Source: JAWSUT01 sp033549345 (GTDB taxonomy: Bacteria > Bacillota > Dethiobacteria > Dethiobacterales > Dethiobacteraceae). Taken from it: a stretch of 28,688 nucleotides of DNA. A model generated the notes under the pieces. The model was not told where the DNA came from, ran no database searches, and worked only from the letters and a program-made list of their open reading frames with translations. The position numbers were made by a program, and so were the translations under genes. This document shows, piece by piece, positions 1-7,341 of the stretch; within the stretch, counting starts at the first letter, position 1; every line of letters begins with the position of its first letter. The DNA lies in contig JAWSUT010000031.1 in NCBI GenBank assembly GCA_033549345.1, positions 1 to 28,688 of the forward strand. Reading direction: 5' to 3'.

Positions 1-5
1 CTGCA

Positions 6-335
6 ATGTTATTATCTTTTACATGCCGGATGAAGACTGAGCATGGAGTAGAACGCTGGGATGGCATCATCCCCAGGATTGACAACCACGGGAGCCACTA
101 CGAAATCAGAATTGAAAGCCGTTCCGGCATTATGGTTTTATTCGGTAAAACGTCCCAGGGAGGCTTTGCCTGCATGCCGGATCACGATGCCGGTTGCCAT
201 CTTAGCGATCTGAAGGATAGGTTCTGGAATGCTGAACAGCTCATCCCTATTTTGGGGGAGGTGGATGGAATCACTGTGGCCCAGGCACTGTATACCCTGG
301 CAGATAAACTTAACCTTTTCCCCTGCAGCAAGTAA
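6..335 (+). CDS. small hypothetical protein, possibly 5'-truncated by window edge
   Basis: This encodes a soluble protein of 109 residues with no signal peptide or membrane segment. The frame is still open at the window edge, so the true start may lie upstream and no ribosome binding site can be judged. The middle and end contain CMPDHDAGCHLSDLKDRFWN and VDGITVAQALYTLAD. I associate that arrangement (a short beta-rich half, an FWN motif, then VDxxTVAxAL) with small DUF6618-like proteins often found on conjugative elements of Bacillota. The family name is from memory and uncertain, and the function is unknown. A hairpin directly downstream (369-401) may terminate it. It is not obviously related to the iron-uptake genes that follow. 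Confidence 0.55.
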   Translation: MLLSFTCRMKTEHGVERWDGIIPRIDNHGSHYEIRIESRSGIMVLFGKTSQGGFACMPDHDAGCHLSDLKDRFWNAEQLIPILGEVDGITVAQALYTLADKLNLFPCSK

Positions 336-368
336 GAAGAAAGTTCGACAACCAATCTATCTACAAAA

Positions 369-401
369 AGAGGGTGAGAATGTCTCGCCCTTCTCTATTT
401 T
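369..401 (+). terminator. possible intrinsic terminator after the first gene
   Basis: An 11-base arm (369-379) pairs with 383-394, with one bulge and one G-U pair, around the loop ATG. It is followed by TCTATTTT. The loop ATG is also the likely start codon of the broken regulator fragment downstream. Confidence 0.45.
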
Positions 402-1000
402 ACAAATCTTTAAGACAAAAGCATTCCCCGACAGTTTTCATTGGATATTACCGTCAAAGATTGGCGGAATCAACAAGCGGATTGGACCGTGACAACTGGA
501 AGGAATCCATTCGGGAATTCTCTTATTTACTGAACAGGCAAAAACAAGGGGCAGGCTGGATAGAAAAATATGAAAACAAAATAGCATTAGCCAAGAGTGA
601 ACTAAGAAACCTGATTGAAAACAAGGAAACGGTTTTGCTCGTCATCGTGACAGGCAGAGAAATACGTGTATACGGAGGTCTCAGGCAATTAGGAAGCGTT
701 TTATATCACGATTTAGGTTTGCAGCCTCCTCATTCCCTACTGATAGAAGATTATTATATTTCCGTTACTCTGGATACAATTCTCATGTTTAATCCGGATC
801 ATCTCTTTATCTCCTGCTGGGACACGCAAAAAGCCAAAGTAGAATTGACCCGTTTTATGATGAGGCTACAAGACATGAATCTAAATGCGATAACAAAAAA
901 TCAGGTATATGAGTTCCGCCTGTGGCTAAACTTTCACGCGCCCCTGATTCACGAAATCGCCATCGATGAAGTTTTACGATTGGTCAGTACGTCGGGTTAA
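380..1000 (+). pseudogene. remnant of a Btr-like AraC/siderophore-binding regulator
   Basis: The 206-residue frame aligns by eye with parts of the intact regulator at 4562-6163. Its first residues (MSRPSLFYKSL..SPTVFI..R..LA) look like one helix-turn-helix of an AraC domain. After a short junction it continues as the second half of a periplasmic-binding-type domain (WIEKYENK, then RVYGGLRQLGSVLYHDLGL, then NPDHLFISCWD). The intact protein has corresponding segments VYGKRNIGSVIYNDLKL and QPDHLLIMTA. The N-terminal domain, most of the AraC domain and roughly 100 residues of the binding domain are missing. The frame is uninterrupted, but its start lies in a hairpin loop (369-401) and I see no promoter of its own. 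I infer a deletion-scarred duplicate. It could still make a short binding-domain protein. Confidence 0.7.
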
Positions 1001-1034
1001 TAATTGTGTCCATGAATTTTTACGACTTTCTCCA

Positions 1035-1063
1035 TTGAACATTCCCCCGTCATGGTGTATTCT
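1035..1063 (+). promoter_or_regulatory. sigmaA-type promoter of binding protein 1
   Basis: TTGAAC (1035-1040), a 17-base spacer and TATTCT (1058-1063). The -35 is preceded by TCCA, giving TCCATTG as at other promoters of this locus. Confidence 0.6.
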
Positions 1064-1072
1064 AAATGCGAA

Positions 1073-1087
1073 TGAAAATTATTCTCA
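1073..1087 (+). promoter_or_regulatory. Fur box of binding protein 1
   Basis: TGAAAAT-T-ATTCTCA is a 7-1-7 inverted repeat that differs from the Bacillus-type Fur consensus (TGATAAT-N-ATTATCA) at one position per arm. It starts nine bases after the -10, so bound Fur would cover the transcription start. Confidence 0.75.
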
Positions 1088-1104
1088 TAGGGGGATCAGA
1101 AAAA

Positions 1105-2055
1105 ATGAAACGTTTTAAAATGCTTGGCGTGGCAGCGCTGCTTGCCTTACTGGTGTTCGCCGTTGGGTGCGGTGGCCCGGCAGCCGAAAATGAACCAAAA
1201 GATGAACCGCCAGAGACGCGGGTGATTACACATGCCATGGGGGAAACAGAGATTCCCGCGAATCCGCAGCGTGTTATAGATTTAGTTGGTATCCTGGATC
1301 ACATGGTTGCGCTGGATTTGCGGGTCATTGCTTCGCCATCTGCGATAAGTTGGGCAGGGTTTGATTTTGCACCATACCTGGTAGAGCTTCATAAAGAGCC
1401 TATAACAGCCGTTGGTGATGGATGGGATTTTTCGCTAGAGCAGATTTTATCACTGGAGCCAGACGTAATCCTCATGTATGAAGGTATGGAAGCATATGAA
1501 GAACTATCTAAGATCGCTCCCACTATAGTGTTAAGCTATGAATGGGGGAACCTCCATGAAGGGTTACAGGAATTGGGAAAAGTCTTCGGAAGAGAGAACA
1601 AGGCAGAAGAAGTACTGAAACGGTATGAAGAAAAGGCAGCTCTTGCCAGAGATCAGTTAAGTCAGTCTATTGGTGATGAAGAAGTGATGTTTTTAAGAAT
1701 TTCCGATAAATTCTACCGTGTATATGGACGGATTGATAACCAGGTACCCAGGCTGCTTTATGATGATTTAGGGTTAACCTTTATGCAGGAATTCCCTATA
1801 GACGAATGGAAGCAGGACTTAACGCTTGAAGGATTGACCGTCTATAACCCGGGCCATATTTTTGTTGAGACCAATGCCGGCGAAGGTCCGGAGCGACTTT
1901 TAAAGGAACTGGAAGCAAGTAATGTCTGGAACTCCCTGCAAGCCGTACAGGCAGGCAACATATACAATGGTGATGGTTTCATTTATTACGCGCAGGGAAC
2001 CATCGGAAGTTCGATACTGATTGATCAGATACTGGAGGACATGCTTGGTAACTAA
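1105..2055 (+). CDS. iron-siderophore ABC transporter substrate-binding lipoprotein 1
   Basis: This extracytoplasmic lipoprotein should capture ferric siderophore and deliver it to the FecCD-type permease pair. From ATG 1105 it has 316 residues. A basic N-terminus and hydrophobic core lead to the lipobox AVGC, with Cys22 as the lipidated residue. The body has the FhuD/FecB/FeuA-like pattern: ETEIPANPQRVI, a region around LSLEPDVILMYEG, and C-terminal NPGHIFVETNAG. An in-frame start at 1066 lies seven bases upstream of the Fur box and would add residues before the signal peptide. ATG 1105 is preferred because GGGGG lies at a suitable distance. It has its own Fur-type promoter and terminator, so it is probably monocistronic and iron-repressed. 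It is a paralogue of the protein at 6260; the ligand is unknown. Confidence 0.9.
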   Translation: MKRFKMLGVAALLALLVFAVGCGGPAAENEPKDEPPETRVITHAMGETEIPANPQRVIDLVGILDHMVALDLRVIASPSAISWAGFDFAPYLVELHKEPITAVGDGWDFSLEQILSLEPDVILMYEGMEAYEELSKIAPTIVLSYEWGNLHEGLQELGKVFGRENKAEEVLKRYEEKAALARDQLSQSIGDEEVMFLRISDKFYRVYGRIDNQVPRLLYDDLGLTFMQEFPIDEWKQDLTLEGLTVYNPGHIFVETNAGEGPERLLKELEASNVWNSLQAVQAGNIYNGDGFIYYAQGTIGSSILIDQILEDMLGN

Positions 2056-2072
2056 AGTGACGTAAATTGGCA

Positions 2073-2115
2073 AAAAAACAAGCTATGAGAGGAATCTTCC
2101 CATAGCTTGTTTTTT
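2073..2115 (+). terminator. intrinsic terminator after binding protein 1
   Basis: ACAAGCTATG pairs with CATAGCTTGT across a 13-base loop. The stem is flanked by an A tract and followed by six T residues, so it may work in both directions. Confidence 0.85.
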
Positions 2116-2177
2116 ACATGGGCTGCGTTAAACTGGAGCAGCGGATATTTATCCGTAATTTTTATGAAAATAGTCCA

Positions 2178-2206
2178 TTGTGCAAGGATGTCCGTTATAC
2201 TAAAAT
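2178..2206 (+). promoter_or_regulatory. promoter of the permease pair
   Basis: TTGTGC (2178-2183), 17 bases, TAAAAT (2201-2206). The -35 lies at the end of AAAATAGTCCATTG (2167-2180), a 14-mer repeated exactly at the ATPase promoter. Confidence 0.6.
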
Positions 2207-2210
2207 AAGT

Positions 2211-2229
2211 GATAATGAGATTCAATAGT
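2211..2229 (+). promoter_or_regulatory. degenerate Fur box of the permease pair
   Basis: GATAATGAGATTCAATAGT matches 14 of 19 positions of the classical Fur consensus and sits at the same place relative to the -10 as the better boxes in this locus. Confidence 0.5.
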
Positions 2230-2256
2230 AAACACAGCGGAGAGGATTATCGTGTT

Positions 2257-3324
2257 ATGACTGTAAGCAAACATAAAGGGAATCAACAAGAGTTACTTAA
2301 GGGTCAGACACCACACGAAAAAATAACGTCGCGGCCATTGGTGGTGACGCTGATCCTGGTTGCAGGGTTGGCGGCGCTGATTGTAAGCCTGGCCGCGTCA
2401 ATTTCCCTTGGGCCGGCCGATATTACGTTCAGGACGGTTTGGCAGGGGGTGTTTCAGTTTAATCCGGACCTTACCTCACACCAGATCATTCGGGAATTAC
2501 GCCTGCCAAGAGCAATAGCGGCAGCTCTTGTGGGAATGTTTTTGGCTGTATCCGGCTCCATTATGCAGGGAATGACACGGAACCCGCTTGCATCACCATC
2601 CATTATGGGGGTTACTGCCGGTTCCGCTTTTATGATTGCCATTGCATTTGCCTTTTTCCCGGGGACATCGTATCTCGGCTTAATGGCTTGGTCGTTTGCG
2701 GGAGCCGGCCTGGCAGTACTTCTTGTGTATGTAATCGGTTCTTTTGCAAAGGGCGGCCTTTCACCGGTCAAGCTTGCTCTTGCCGGTACTGCTGTGAGTG
2801 CGCTGTTAAACTCCATATCATCTGCTATCGCCATTCGCTTTCGTGTGGCGCAGGATATCAGCTTTTGGTATGCAGGCGGTGTCGCCGGTACAAAGTGGAC
2901 TGGTGTTCAGCTGCTGATACCTGTTGCCATCATCGGTCTGACAACTACTTTGCTTATAGCAAGATCGATTACGGTACTTAGCCTGGGGGAGGACGTGGCC
3001 AAGGGTCTGGGACAGCGTACAGTCCTGATAAAAACAGCGGGCACCGTTGTTGTTTTGCTGCTCACGGGAGCTGCGGTGTCGGTGGCAGGAACGGTTGGTT
3101 TTATCGGCCTTGTGATTCCTCATATTACCCGGTCCCTCGTAGGTGTCGATTACCGGCGCATTATACCATGTGCGGCAATGTTAGGCGCACTGCTTCTCGT
3201 GCTGGCTGATATCGGAGCACGCATGGTTAATCCTCCCTTTGAAACGCCCGTTGGAGCAATTACCGCCATGATTGGCGTGCCGTTTTTCCTCTACCTGGCC
3301 CGCAGTGAAAGGAGAGGATTATAA
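2257..3324 (+). CDS. FecCD-family iron-siderophore ABC permease, subunit 1
   Basis: This is one of two membrane subunits forming the channel for ferric siderophore import. From ATG 2257 it has 355 residues, usual for FecCD/BtuC permeases. About 45 cytoplasmic residues are followed by repeated hydrophobic segments. Family motifs are visible: LRLPRAIAAALVGMFLAVSG with MQGMTRNPLASPSIMGV near the N-terminus, GEDVAKGLGQR (the cytoplasmic loop that contacts the ATPase), and GFIGLVIPHITRSLVG near the C-terminus. A longer reading from GTG 2209 would begin at the Fur box just after the -10, so ATG 2257 with GGAGAGG upstream is chosen. The stop overlaps the next start by one base (TAATG), so the two permeases should be translationally coupled. 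Confidence 0.93.
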   Translation: MTVSKHKGNQQELLKGQTPHEKITSRPLVVTLILVAGLAALIVSLAASISLGPADITFRTVWQGVFQFNPDLTSHQIIRELRLPRAIAAALVGMFLAVSGSIMQGMTRNPLASPSIMGVTAGSAFMIAIAFAFFPGTSYLGLMAWSFAGAGLAVLLVYVIGSFAKGGLSPVKLALAGTAVSALLNSISSAIAIRFRVAQDISFWYAGGVAGTKWTGVQLLIPVAIIGLTTTLLIARSITVLSLGEDVAKGLGQRTVLIKTAGTVVVLLLTGAAVSVAGTVGFIGLVIPHITRSLVGVDYRRIIPCAAMLGALLLVLADIGARMVNPPFETPVGAITAMIGVPFFLYLARSERRGL

Positions 3325-4343
3325 TGGGGGTTTATAAACAAGCCAATTACAAACCGTTACTTACTATGCTTATCCTGAGTGTACTTATTCTGATTACCTT
3401 TTTTATTAGTCTAAATCTGGGCTATATCCGTATTTCACCGATGGATGTTGTCAAAACCATGGCAGGATCTGGAACGGCAGACAATCGGCTGGCTCTTTTT
3501 GATTTCCGTTTGCCCCGCATGGTAATTGCCCTGTTAATCGGAGCAGGGCTGGGAGTATCCGGTGCGATTTTACAGGGAGTATCGCAAAACGGACTGGCTG
3601 ATCCCGGAATTCTGGGGATCAACGCAGGGGCCGGCCTTACCGTGGTATTGTTCATTTTCTTCTTTCAGGGATCCTTCTATTCTCTGGGCACATTATCTGT
3701 TTTTATTATGCCGTTGGCGGCTTTAGCCGGCGGACTGTTGGCCGCGTTGCTTATCTACACACTGGCCTGGAAGCAGGGCGTGACCCCGACAAGGCTTATT
3801 CTGGTGGGGATAGGGGTTAACGCTGCCTTTGGGGCTGCTTTGATAATTTTTCAGCTGAAGATGAATCCGAATGATTTTATGAGAGCAACAATCTGGCTCT
3901 CCGGCAGTATTTGGGGAACCAACTGGAAGTTTGTTGCGGCAGTTTTGCCGTGGATTTTATTGCTTATTCCCTTTACGATCTATAAGGCCCGCTATTTAAA
4001 TGTGTTGAATTTAGGTGATTCTACAGCGACCGGGCTTGGCGCGGCCGTTGAGAAGGAGCGGAGAACGTTATTGCTGACCGCTGTTGCTTTGGCCGGGTCT
4101 TGTGTCGCTGTGGGCGGGGGAATTGCTTTTGTAGGGCTCACCGCTCCCCATTTGGCACGACGTCTTGTGGGGCCAAAGCATGAAGTGATGCTGCCTGCGA
4201 CCGCTCTTACCGGAGCATTGCTCCTGCTTGTAGCAGATACAATTGGCCGTAATGTACTCTCTCCGGCGGAAATACCGGTAGGTATTGTTGTCTCTGCTTT
4301 AGGAGCTCCCTATTTTATTTATTTGTTGATAAAAACGGACTAA
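3324..4343 (+). CDS. FecCD-family iron-siderophore ABC permease, subunit 2
   Basis: This is the second membrane subunit (339 residues), expected to pair with the product of the upstream gene and be driven by the ATPase at 7342-8172. Many hydrophobic segments are present. The hallmarks are FRLPRMVIALLIGAGLGVSG with LQGVSQNGLADPGILGINAG, GDSTATGLGAAVEKER for the ATPase-contacting loop, and GGGIAFVGLTAPHLARRLVG. The start codon overlaps the previous stop and GGAGAGG lies just upstream, which fixes the start. An intrinsic terminator follows, so this is a two-gene transcript separate from the ATPase and binding proteins. Family assignment is secure; the siderophore transported cannot be read from sequence. 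Confidence 0.93.
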   Translation: MGVYKQANYKPLLTMLILSVLILITFFISLNLGYIRISPMDVVKTMAGSGTADNRLALFDFRLPRMVIALLIGAGLGVSGAILQGVSQNGLADPGILGINAGAGLTVVLFIFFFQGSFYSLGTLSVFIMPLAALAGGLLAALLIYTLAWKQGVTPTRLILVGIGVNAAFGAALIIFQLKMNPNDFMRATIWLSGSIWGTNWKFVAAVLPWILLLIPFTIYKARYLNVLNLGDSTATGLGAAVEKERRTLLLTAVALAGSCVAVGGGIAFVGLTAPHLARRLVGPKHEVMLPATALTGALLLLVADTIGRNVLSPAEIPVGIVVSALGAPYFIYLLIKTD

Positions 4344-4405
4344 GCACCTGATATACAGTTGACGTTTGTTGTCAAAGATGCTCAAGGCATAGGAATCAAA
4401 AGAGG

Positions 4406-4437
4406 CAGGCGGACGATATGAACCCGCCTGTTTTTTT
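4406..4437 (+). terminator. intrinsic terminator after the permeases
   Basis: CAGGCGG (4406-4412) pairs with CCGCCTG (4424-4430), followed by seven T residues. Confidence 0.9.
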
Positions 4438-4489
4438 CACCTGAGCAAACGTTACACGAAGGTTTCTGAGGTTAAAACTTTACTGCCAA

Positions 4490-4518
4490 TTGACAAATGA
4501 ACGATTTATGTCTATAGT
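4490..4518 (+). promoter_or_regulatory. promoter of the AraC-type regulator
   Basis: TTGACA (4490-4495), 17 bases, TATAGT (4513-4518): close to the sigmaA consensus and the best-matching promoter of the locus. Confidence 0.75.
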
Positions 4519-4527
4519 TAAATTCAA

Positions 4528-4542
4528 TGAGAATAATTATCA
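4528..4542 (+). promoter_or_regulatory. Fur box of the AraC-type regulator
   Basis: TGAGAAT-A-ATTATCA is a near-perfect 7-1-7 inverted repeat, the best Fur box in the window, beginning nine bases after the -10. Confidence 0.85.
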
Positions 4543-4561
4543 ATGCAGGAAAGGGATTCCT

Positions 4562-6163
4562 ATGCAGGAACTGACAGGCAAGGCAGGCGGCGTATACAAT
4601 TTAACATCAATAGAGCGTATCGAATTACAGGGTGCCGGGGATGCCCATTTTGTGTCGTCCCATACACTGCTGTTTATTGACAATGGTGCAGGAATGCTTA
4701 TCATTGACGGAATACCGCTGCGGCTTAAGCAAAGCAGTTGTTTTTTGTTACACCCCGGCATGTATGTCAAGGCCATCAGCGAAGAGCAGCAAACAATGCG
4801 GTACTATCAATTCGTTATTGAAATTCTGGAAAGTAAACAAGATAGAAATGACCAAACCGAAAATGTCTTTTCATTTTTAAAAGGAGAACTTTCTGTTTGC
4901 CATACCGCCAAATTATTAAACAGCATTAGAAATCTATATAGTAATGAACAAAAAGAAGCAGACAGTATGGTAAAACAGCTCCGCAGGCAGACCATGTTAG
5001 GTGAATTGCTTCTGTTTTTATACCAGGAAAACGTAAATCAAGTTCAAAATACAAAAAACTCGCTGTCTAATGTCATTGCGTATATTAGCAACCATTATGA
5101 CAAGGAACTGACCAGGGAAAAATTAGCCGGCATTGCAGGATTAAGTCCGGGTTACTTTTCATACGTCTTCAAACAGGAAACGGGTAAAAGCCCGATATGC
5201 TTTGTCAATGAAATCCGTATGGAAAAAGCAAAGGAACTGCTTGTGGCCACAAATGATCCATTAAAGGGCATTGCCGAAAGCGTAGGCTATAAAGATGAGT
5301 TTTATTTTAGCAGAATCTTTAAAAAGACAGTCGGCATACCCCCAACAGTTTATATCAAAAAAAACCGGCTAAAGATCGCGAATATTGAAGGTGCCTTTAA
5401 CGGGCACTTCAGAGCTTTAAATTCCAGGCCGTATGCATCTTTTACATATACGGGGAGTGGGAGCGGCCTGCTTAATATTAACGATAAGCAGTGCTCTTTT
5501 AATTTGGAACAGGGAGTTCAACCGATAATTCAATGTCTCATTCACAACAAGCCGGATCTGATTGTTTGTGCCGATCATAATAAAGAATTGAGTGAAATTT
5601 TCAGGAAAGTTGCTCCGACAATGGAGATTCCCTGGATGGAAAGGGACTGGCAGGGCCATCTTCTGCAAATTGCCGATATTCTCGGTAAAGAAAAAGAGGC
5701 AAGACTTTGGCTTAAACGGTATGATTATAAAGCGGCAAACGCCTCCGATCAGCTAAAGCGAAAGATGAGTCCCGATGAAAAAATAGGCATTGTCAGAATT
5801 TATGACGGGAGCTATTGTGTATACGGGAAAAGGAATATCGGCAGCGTTATTTATAACGACCTCAAATTAAGTCCTGTCGATGCAGTAGGCCATATTCCCC
5901 GCAGAGCAAATCAAATGCCCGTTACGTGCTCGCAAATTATGGAGGATCAGCCGGATCACCTGTTAATTATGACGGCACCTGACCCAAAGTCACAGAGATT
6001 ATTGTTGGCTCTGACAAACCACAAAGAATGGAACTGCTTACCCGCTGTTGTTAAAAAACAAGTCTATTATATTCAAAATTCCTGGTTGGAGTATTCCGCA
6101 TCTGCACATGAAATGTTATTAGAGCAGTCGTTACAGCTTTTTCTGAAAGAAAAGCGAATATAA
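4562..6163 (+). CDS. Btr-like transcriptional activator: AraC domain fused to a siderophore-binding domain
   Basis: This cytoplasmic regulator is expected to sense an imported ferric siderophore and activate its uptake genes, as Btr (YbbB) of Bacillus subtilis does for feuABC with bacillibactin. From ATG 4562 it has 533 residues, close to Btr. Residues 1-160 form a cupin-like and linker region. About 170-270 are a double helix-turn-helix AraC domain (LSPGYFSYVFKQETGKSPI, then GYKDEFYFSRIFKKTVGIPP). Residues 275-533 resemble a periplasmic siderophore-binding protein but have no signal peptide, as fits a cytoplasmic sensor. AGGAAAGGG lies upstream of ATG 4562. The longer frame from TTG 4490 begins inside the -35 box and is rejected. 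The gene has its own promoter and Fur box, so it is probably made only under iron limitation. It lies between the permeases and binding protein 2. Confidence 0.9.
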   Translation: MQELTGKAGGVYNLTSIERIELQGAGDAHFVSSHTLLFIDNGAGMLIIDGIPLRLKQSSCFLLHPGMYVKAISEEQQTMRYYQFVIEILESKQDRNDQTENVFSFLKGELSVCHTAKLLNSIRNLYSNEQKEADSMVKQLRRQTMLGELLLFLYQENVNQVQNTKNSLSNVIAYISNHYDKELTREKLAGIAGLSPGYFSYVFKQETGKSPICFVNEIRMEKAKELLVATNDPLKGIAESVGYKDEFYFSRIFKKTVGIPPTVYIKKNRLKIANIEGAFNGHFRALNSRPYASFTYTGSGSGLLNINDKQCSFNLEQGVQPIIQCLIHNKPDLIVCADHNKELSEIFRKVAPTMEIPWMERDWQGHLLQIADILGKEKEARLWLKRYDYKAANASDQLKRKMSPDEKIGIVRIYDGSYCVYGKRNIGSVIYNDLKLSPVDAVGHIPRRANQMPVTCSQIMEDQPDHLLIMTAPDPKSQRLLLALTNHKEWNCLPAVVKKQVYYIQNSWLEYSASAHEMLLEQSLQLFLKEKRI

Positions 6164-6190
6164 ATCCAAAGGAATCAGAATAATTCTCCA

Positions 6191-6219
6191 TGGTCTTTCC
6201 TTGGGGAATACACTAGAAT
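6191..6219 (+). promoter_or_regulatory. promoter of binding protein 2
   Basis: TGGTCT (6191-6196), 17 bases, TAGAAT (6214-6219). The weak -35 suggests dependence on an activator, plausibly the Btr-like protein. TCCAT precedes it, as at the other promoters. Confidence 0.5.
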
Positions 6220-6224
6220 ATCAT

Positions 6225-6239
6225 TGAGAAAGATAATCA
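6225..6239 (+). promoter_or_regulatory. Fur box of binding protein 2
   Basis: TGAGAAA-G-ATAATCA is a 7-1-7 match with one further mismatch in each arm, located six bases after the -10. Confidence 0.65.
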
Positions 6240-6259
6240 ATTTCATTGGAGGGGTATTC

Positions 6260-7213
6260 TTGAAGCGTAAACAATTTTTGCTGGTCATTGTATCTGTACT
6301 TATTTTTGCTGCTCTGCTCACAGGTTGTGGTACAACAGAGACAGATAATCAGAATGAAGCCCAGCCGGAACCATCAACAAGAGTTTTTGCGCATTATATG
6401 GGAGAAACAGAAATACCGGTTGAGCCTAAACGAGTTATCGCTTTAGACTATGTGGGGCATGTGCTGGCTGCAGGGGTTGTTCCTGTTGGCGTTAATAACT
6501 GGAACTTAGACAATCCTTATTTTCAGCCTTATTTTGCCGGCGTTGAGGGCCTGGGAGAGGATGAACCAAACCTGGAAAAGATTCTTTCCCTTAAACCGGA
6601 TCTTATTCTTGGTGCGGAATGGAATGAAGAAATTTACGAAGATTTATCAAAAATCGCCCCCACAGTCTTAATCCCATGGATGGAACATGATGTAAATGAG
6701 CATTTAGCTATTGTTGCAGATGTATTAGGTAAGCAGGCAGAAGCCGAAGCATGGCTGAAAAGCTTTGAGGACCTGGCGCAGCAGAAGTCGCAGGAAATGA
6801 GAAATTATGTGGCAGAAGATGAAACAGTTTTAATATTTAGGATATACCCGGATAGCTTTAGCGTATATGGTGACAGGAATATGGGACATGTATTCTACCG
6901 CGGATTGGGCCTAACCCCGCCCCAGGGTATTCAGGAACTGATTGGTGACGAGGTCGGCAAACTGAACCAGCATAAAATTTCTTTAGAGGTACTGCCGGAA
7001 TTTAGTGGCGACCATCTGATTGTCATGGTAAATGATCTTGCGGAAGCAGAAACACAACTGGCAGAAATACAAAAAACCATGCTGTGGCAAAACTTACCCG
7101 CAGTACAAAACGATAAAGTGTACTATATAGAGCGAGGGCAATGGTTGTCATACGACCCGGTTTCTATAATGGGTCAGCTTGAAGACGCAGTGGGGCTGTT
7201 TAAGGATGAATAA
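6260..7213 (+). CDS. iron-siderophore ABC transporter substrate-binding lipoprotein 2
   Basis: This is a second extracytoplasmic binding protein, 317 residues from TTG 6260. GGAGGGG sits just upstream, and the resulting N-terminus (MKRKQFLLVIV) is a clean lipoprotein signal ending in LLTGC, with Cys23 lipidated. A longer frame from TTG 6224 would begin at the Fur box and is rejected. The body matches FeuA/FhuD-type proteins: ETEIPVEPKRVIALDYVGHVLAAGVVPVG, LSLKPDLILG, FSVYGDRNMGHVFYRGLGL. It also resembles the ligand domain of the upstream regulator (shared patterns WMEHD/WMERD and NxGxVxY), so regulator and binding protein probably recognise the same or related siderophores (inference). No terminator is obvious before the ATPase promoter. 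Confidence 0.9.
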   Translation: MKRKQFLLVIVSVLIFAALLTGCGTTETDNQNEAQPEPSTRVFAHYMGETEIPVEPKRVIALDYVGHVLAAGVVPVGVNNWNLDNPYFQPYFAGVEGLGEDEPNLEKILSLKPDLILGAEWNEEIYEDLSKIAPTVLIPWMEHDVNEHLAIVADVLGKQAEAEAWLKSFEDLAQQKSQEMRNYVAEDETVLIFRIYPDSFSVYGDRNMGHVFYRGLGLTPPQGIQELIGDEVGKLNQHKISLEVLPEFSGDHLIVMVNDLAEAETQLAEIQKTMLWQNLPAVQNDKVYYIERGQWLSYDPVSIMGQLEDAVGLFKDE

Positions 7214-7253
7214 ACTTTATATGTGCCGTTAAATGTCCATAGAAAACTACAAA

Positions 7254-7282
7254 ATAGTCCATTGACTTAGTCAATGGACTAT
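7254..7282 (+). repeat. perfect 13-base palindrome over the ATPase promoter -35
   Basis: ATAGTCCATTGAC, a 3-base centre, then the exact reverse complement up to 7282. It covers the -35 and part of the spacer. There is no T tract, so it is more likely an operator than a terminator. Confidence 0.75.
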
Positions 7283-7291
7283 ACGTATAAT
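7262..7291 (+). promoter_or_regulatory. promoter of the siderophore ABC ATPase gene
   Basis: TTGACT (7262-7267), 18 bases, TATAAT (7286-7291). Confidence 0.75.
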
Positions 7292-7296
7292 TTAAA

Positions 7297-7311
7297 TGAG
7301 AATGCTTATCA
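7297..7311 (+). promoter_or_regulatory. Fur box of the ATPase gene
   Basis: TGAGAAT-G-CTTATCA is a 7-1-7 inverted repeat with one non-consensus base beyond the common G/T variant. It overlaps the expected transcription start. Confidence 0.75.
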
Positions 7312-7341
7312 ATGTTTTTGCAGAAGGAGTGTACCTTTTTT

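Noticed and set aside
4490..4561. Upstream extension of the AraC-type regulator to TTG 4490
   Set aside because: That TTG is the first three bases of the -35 box, and the Fur box lies between it and the good binding site before ATG 4562.
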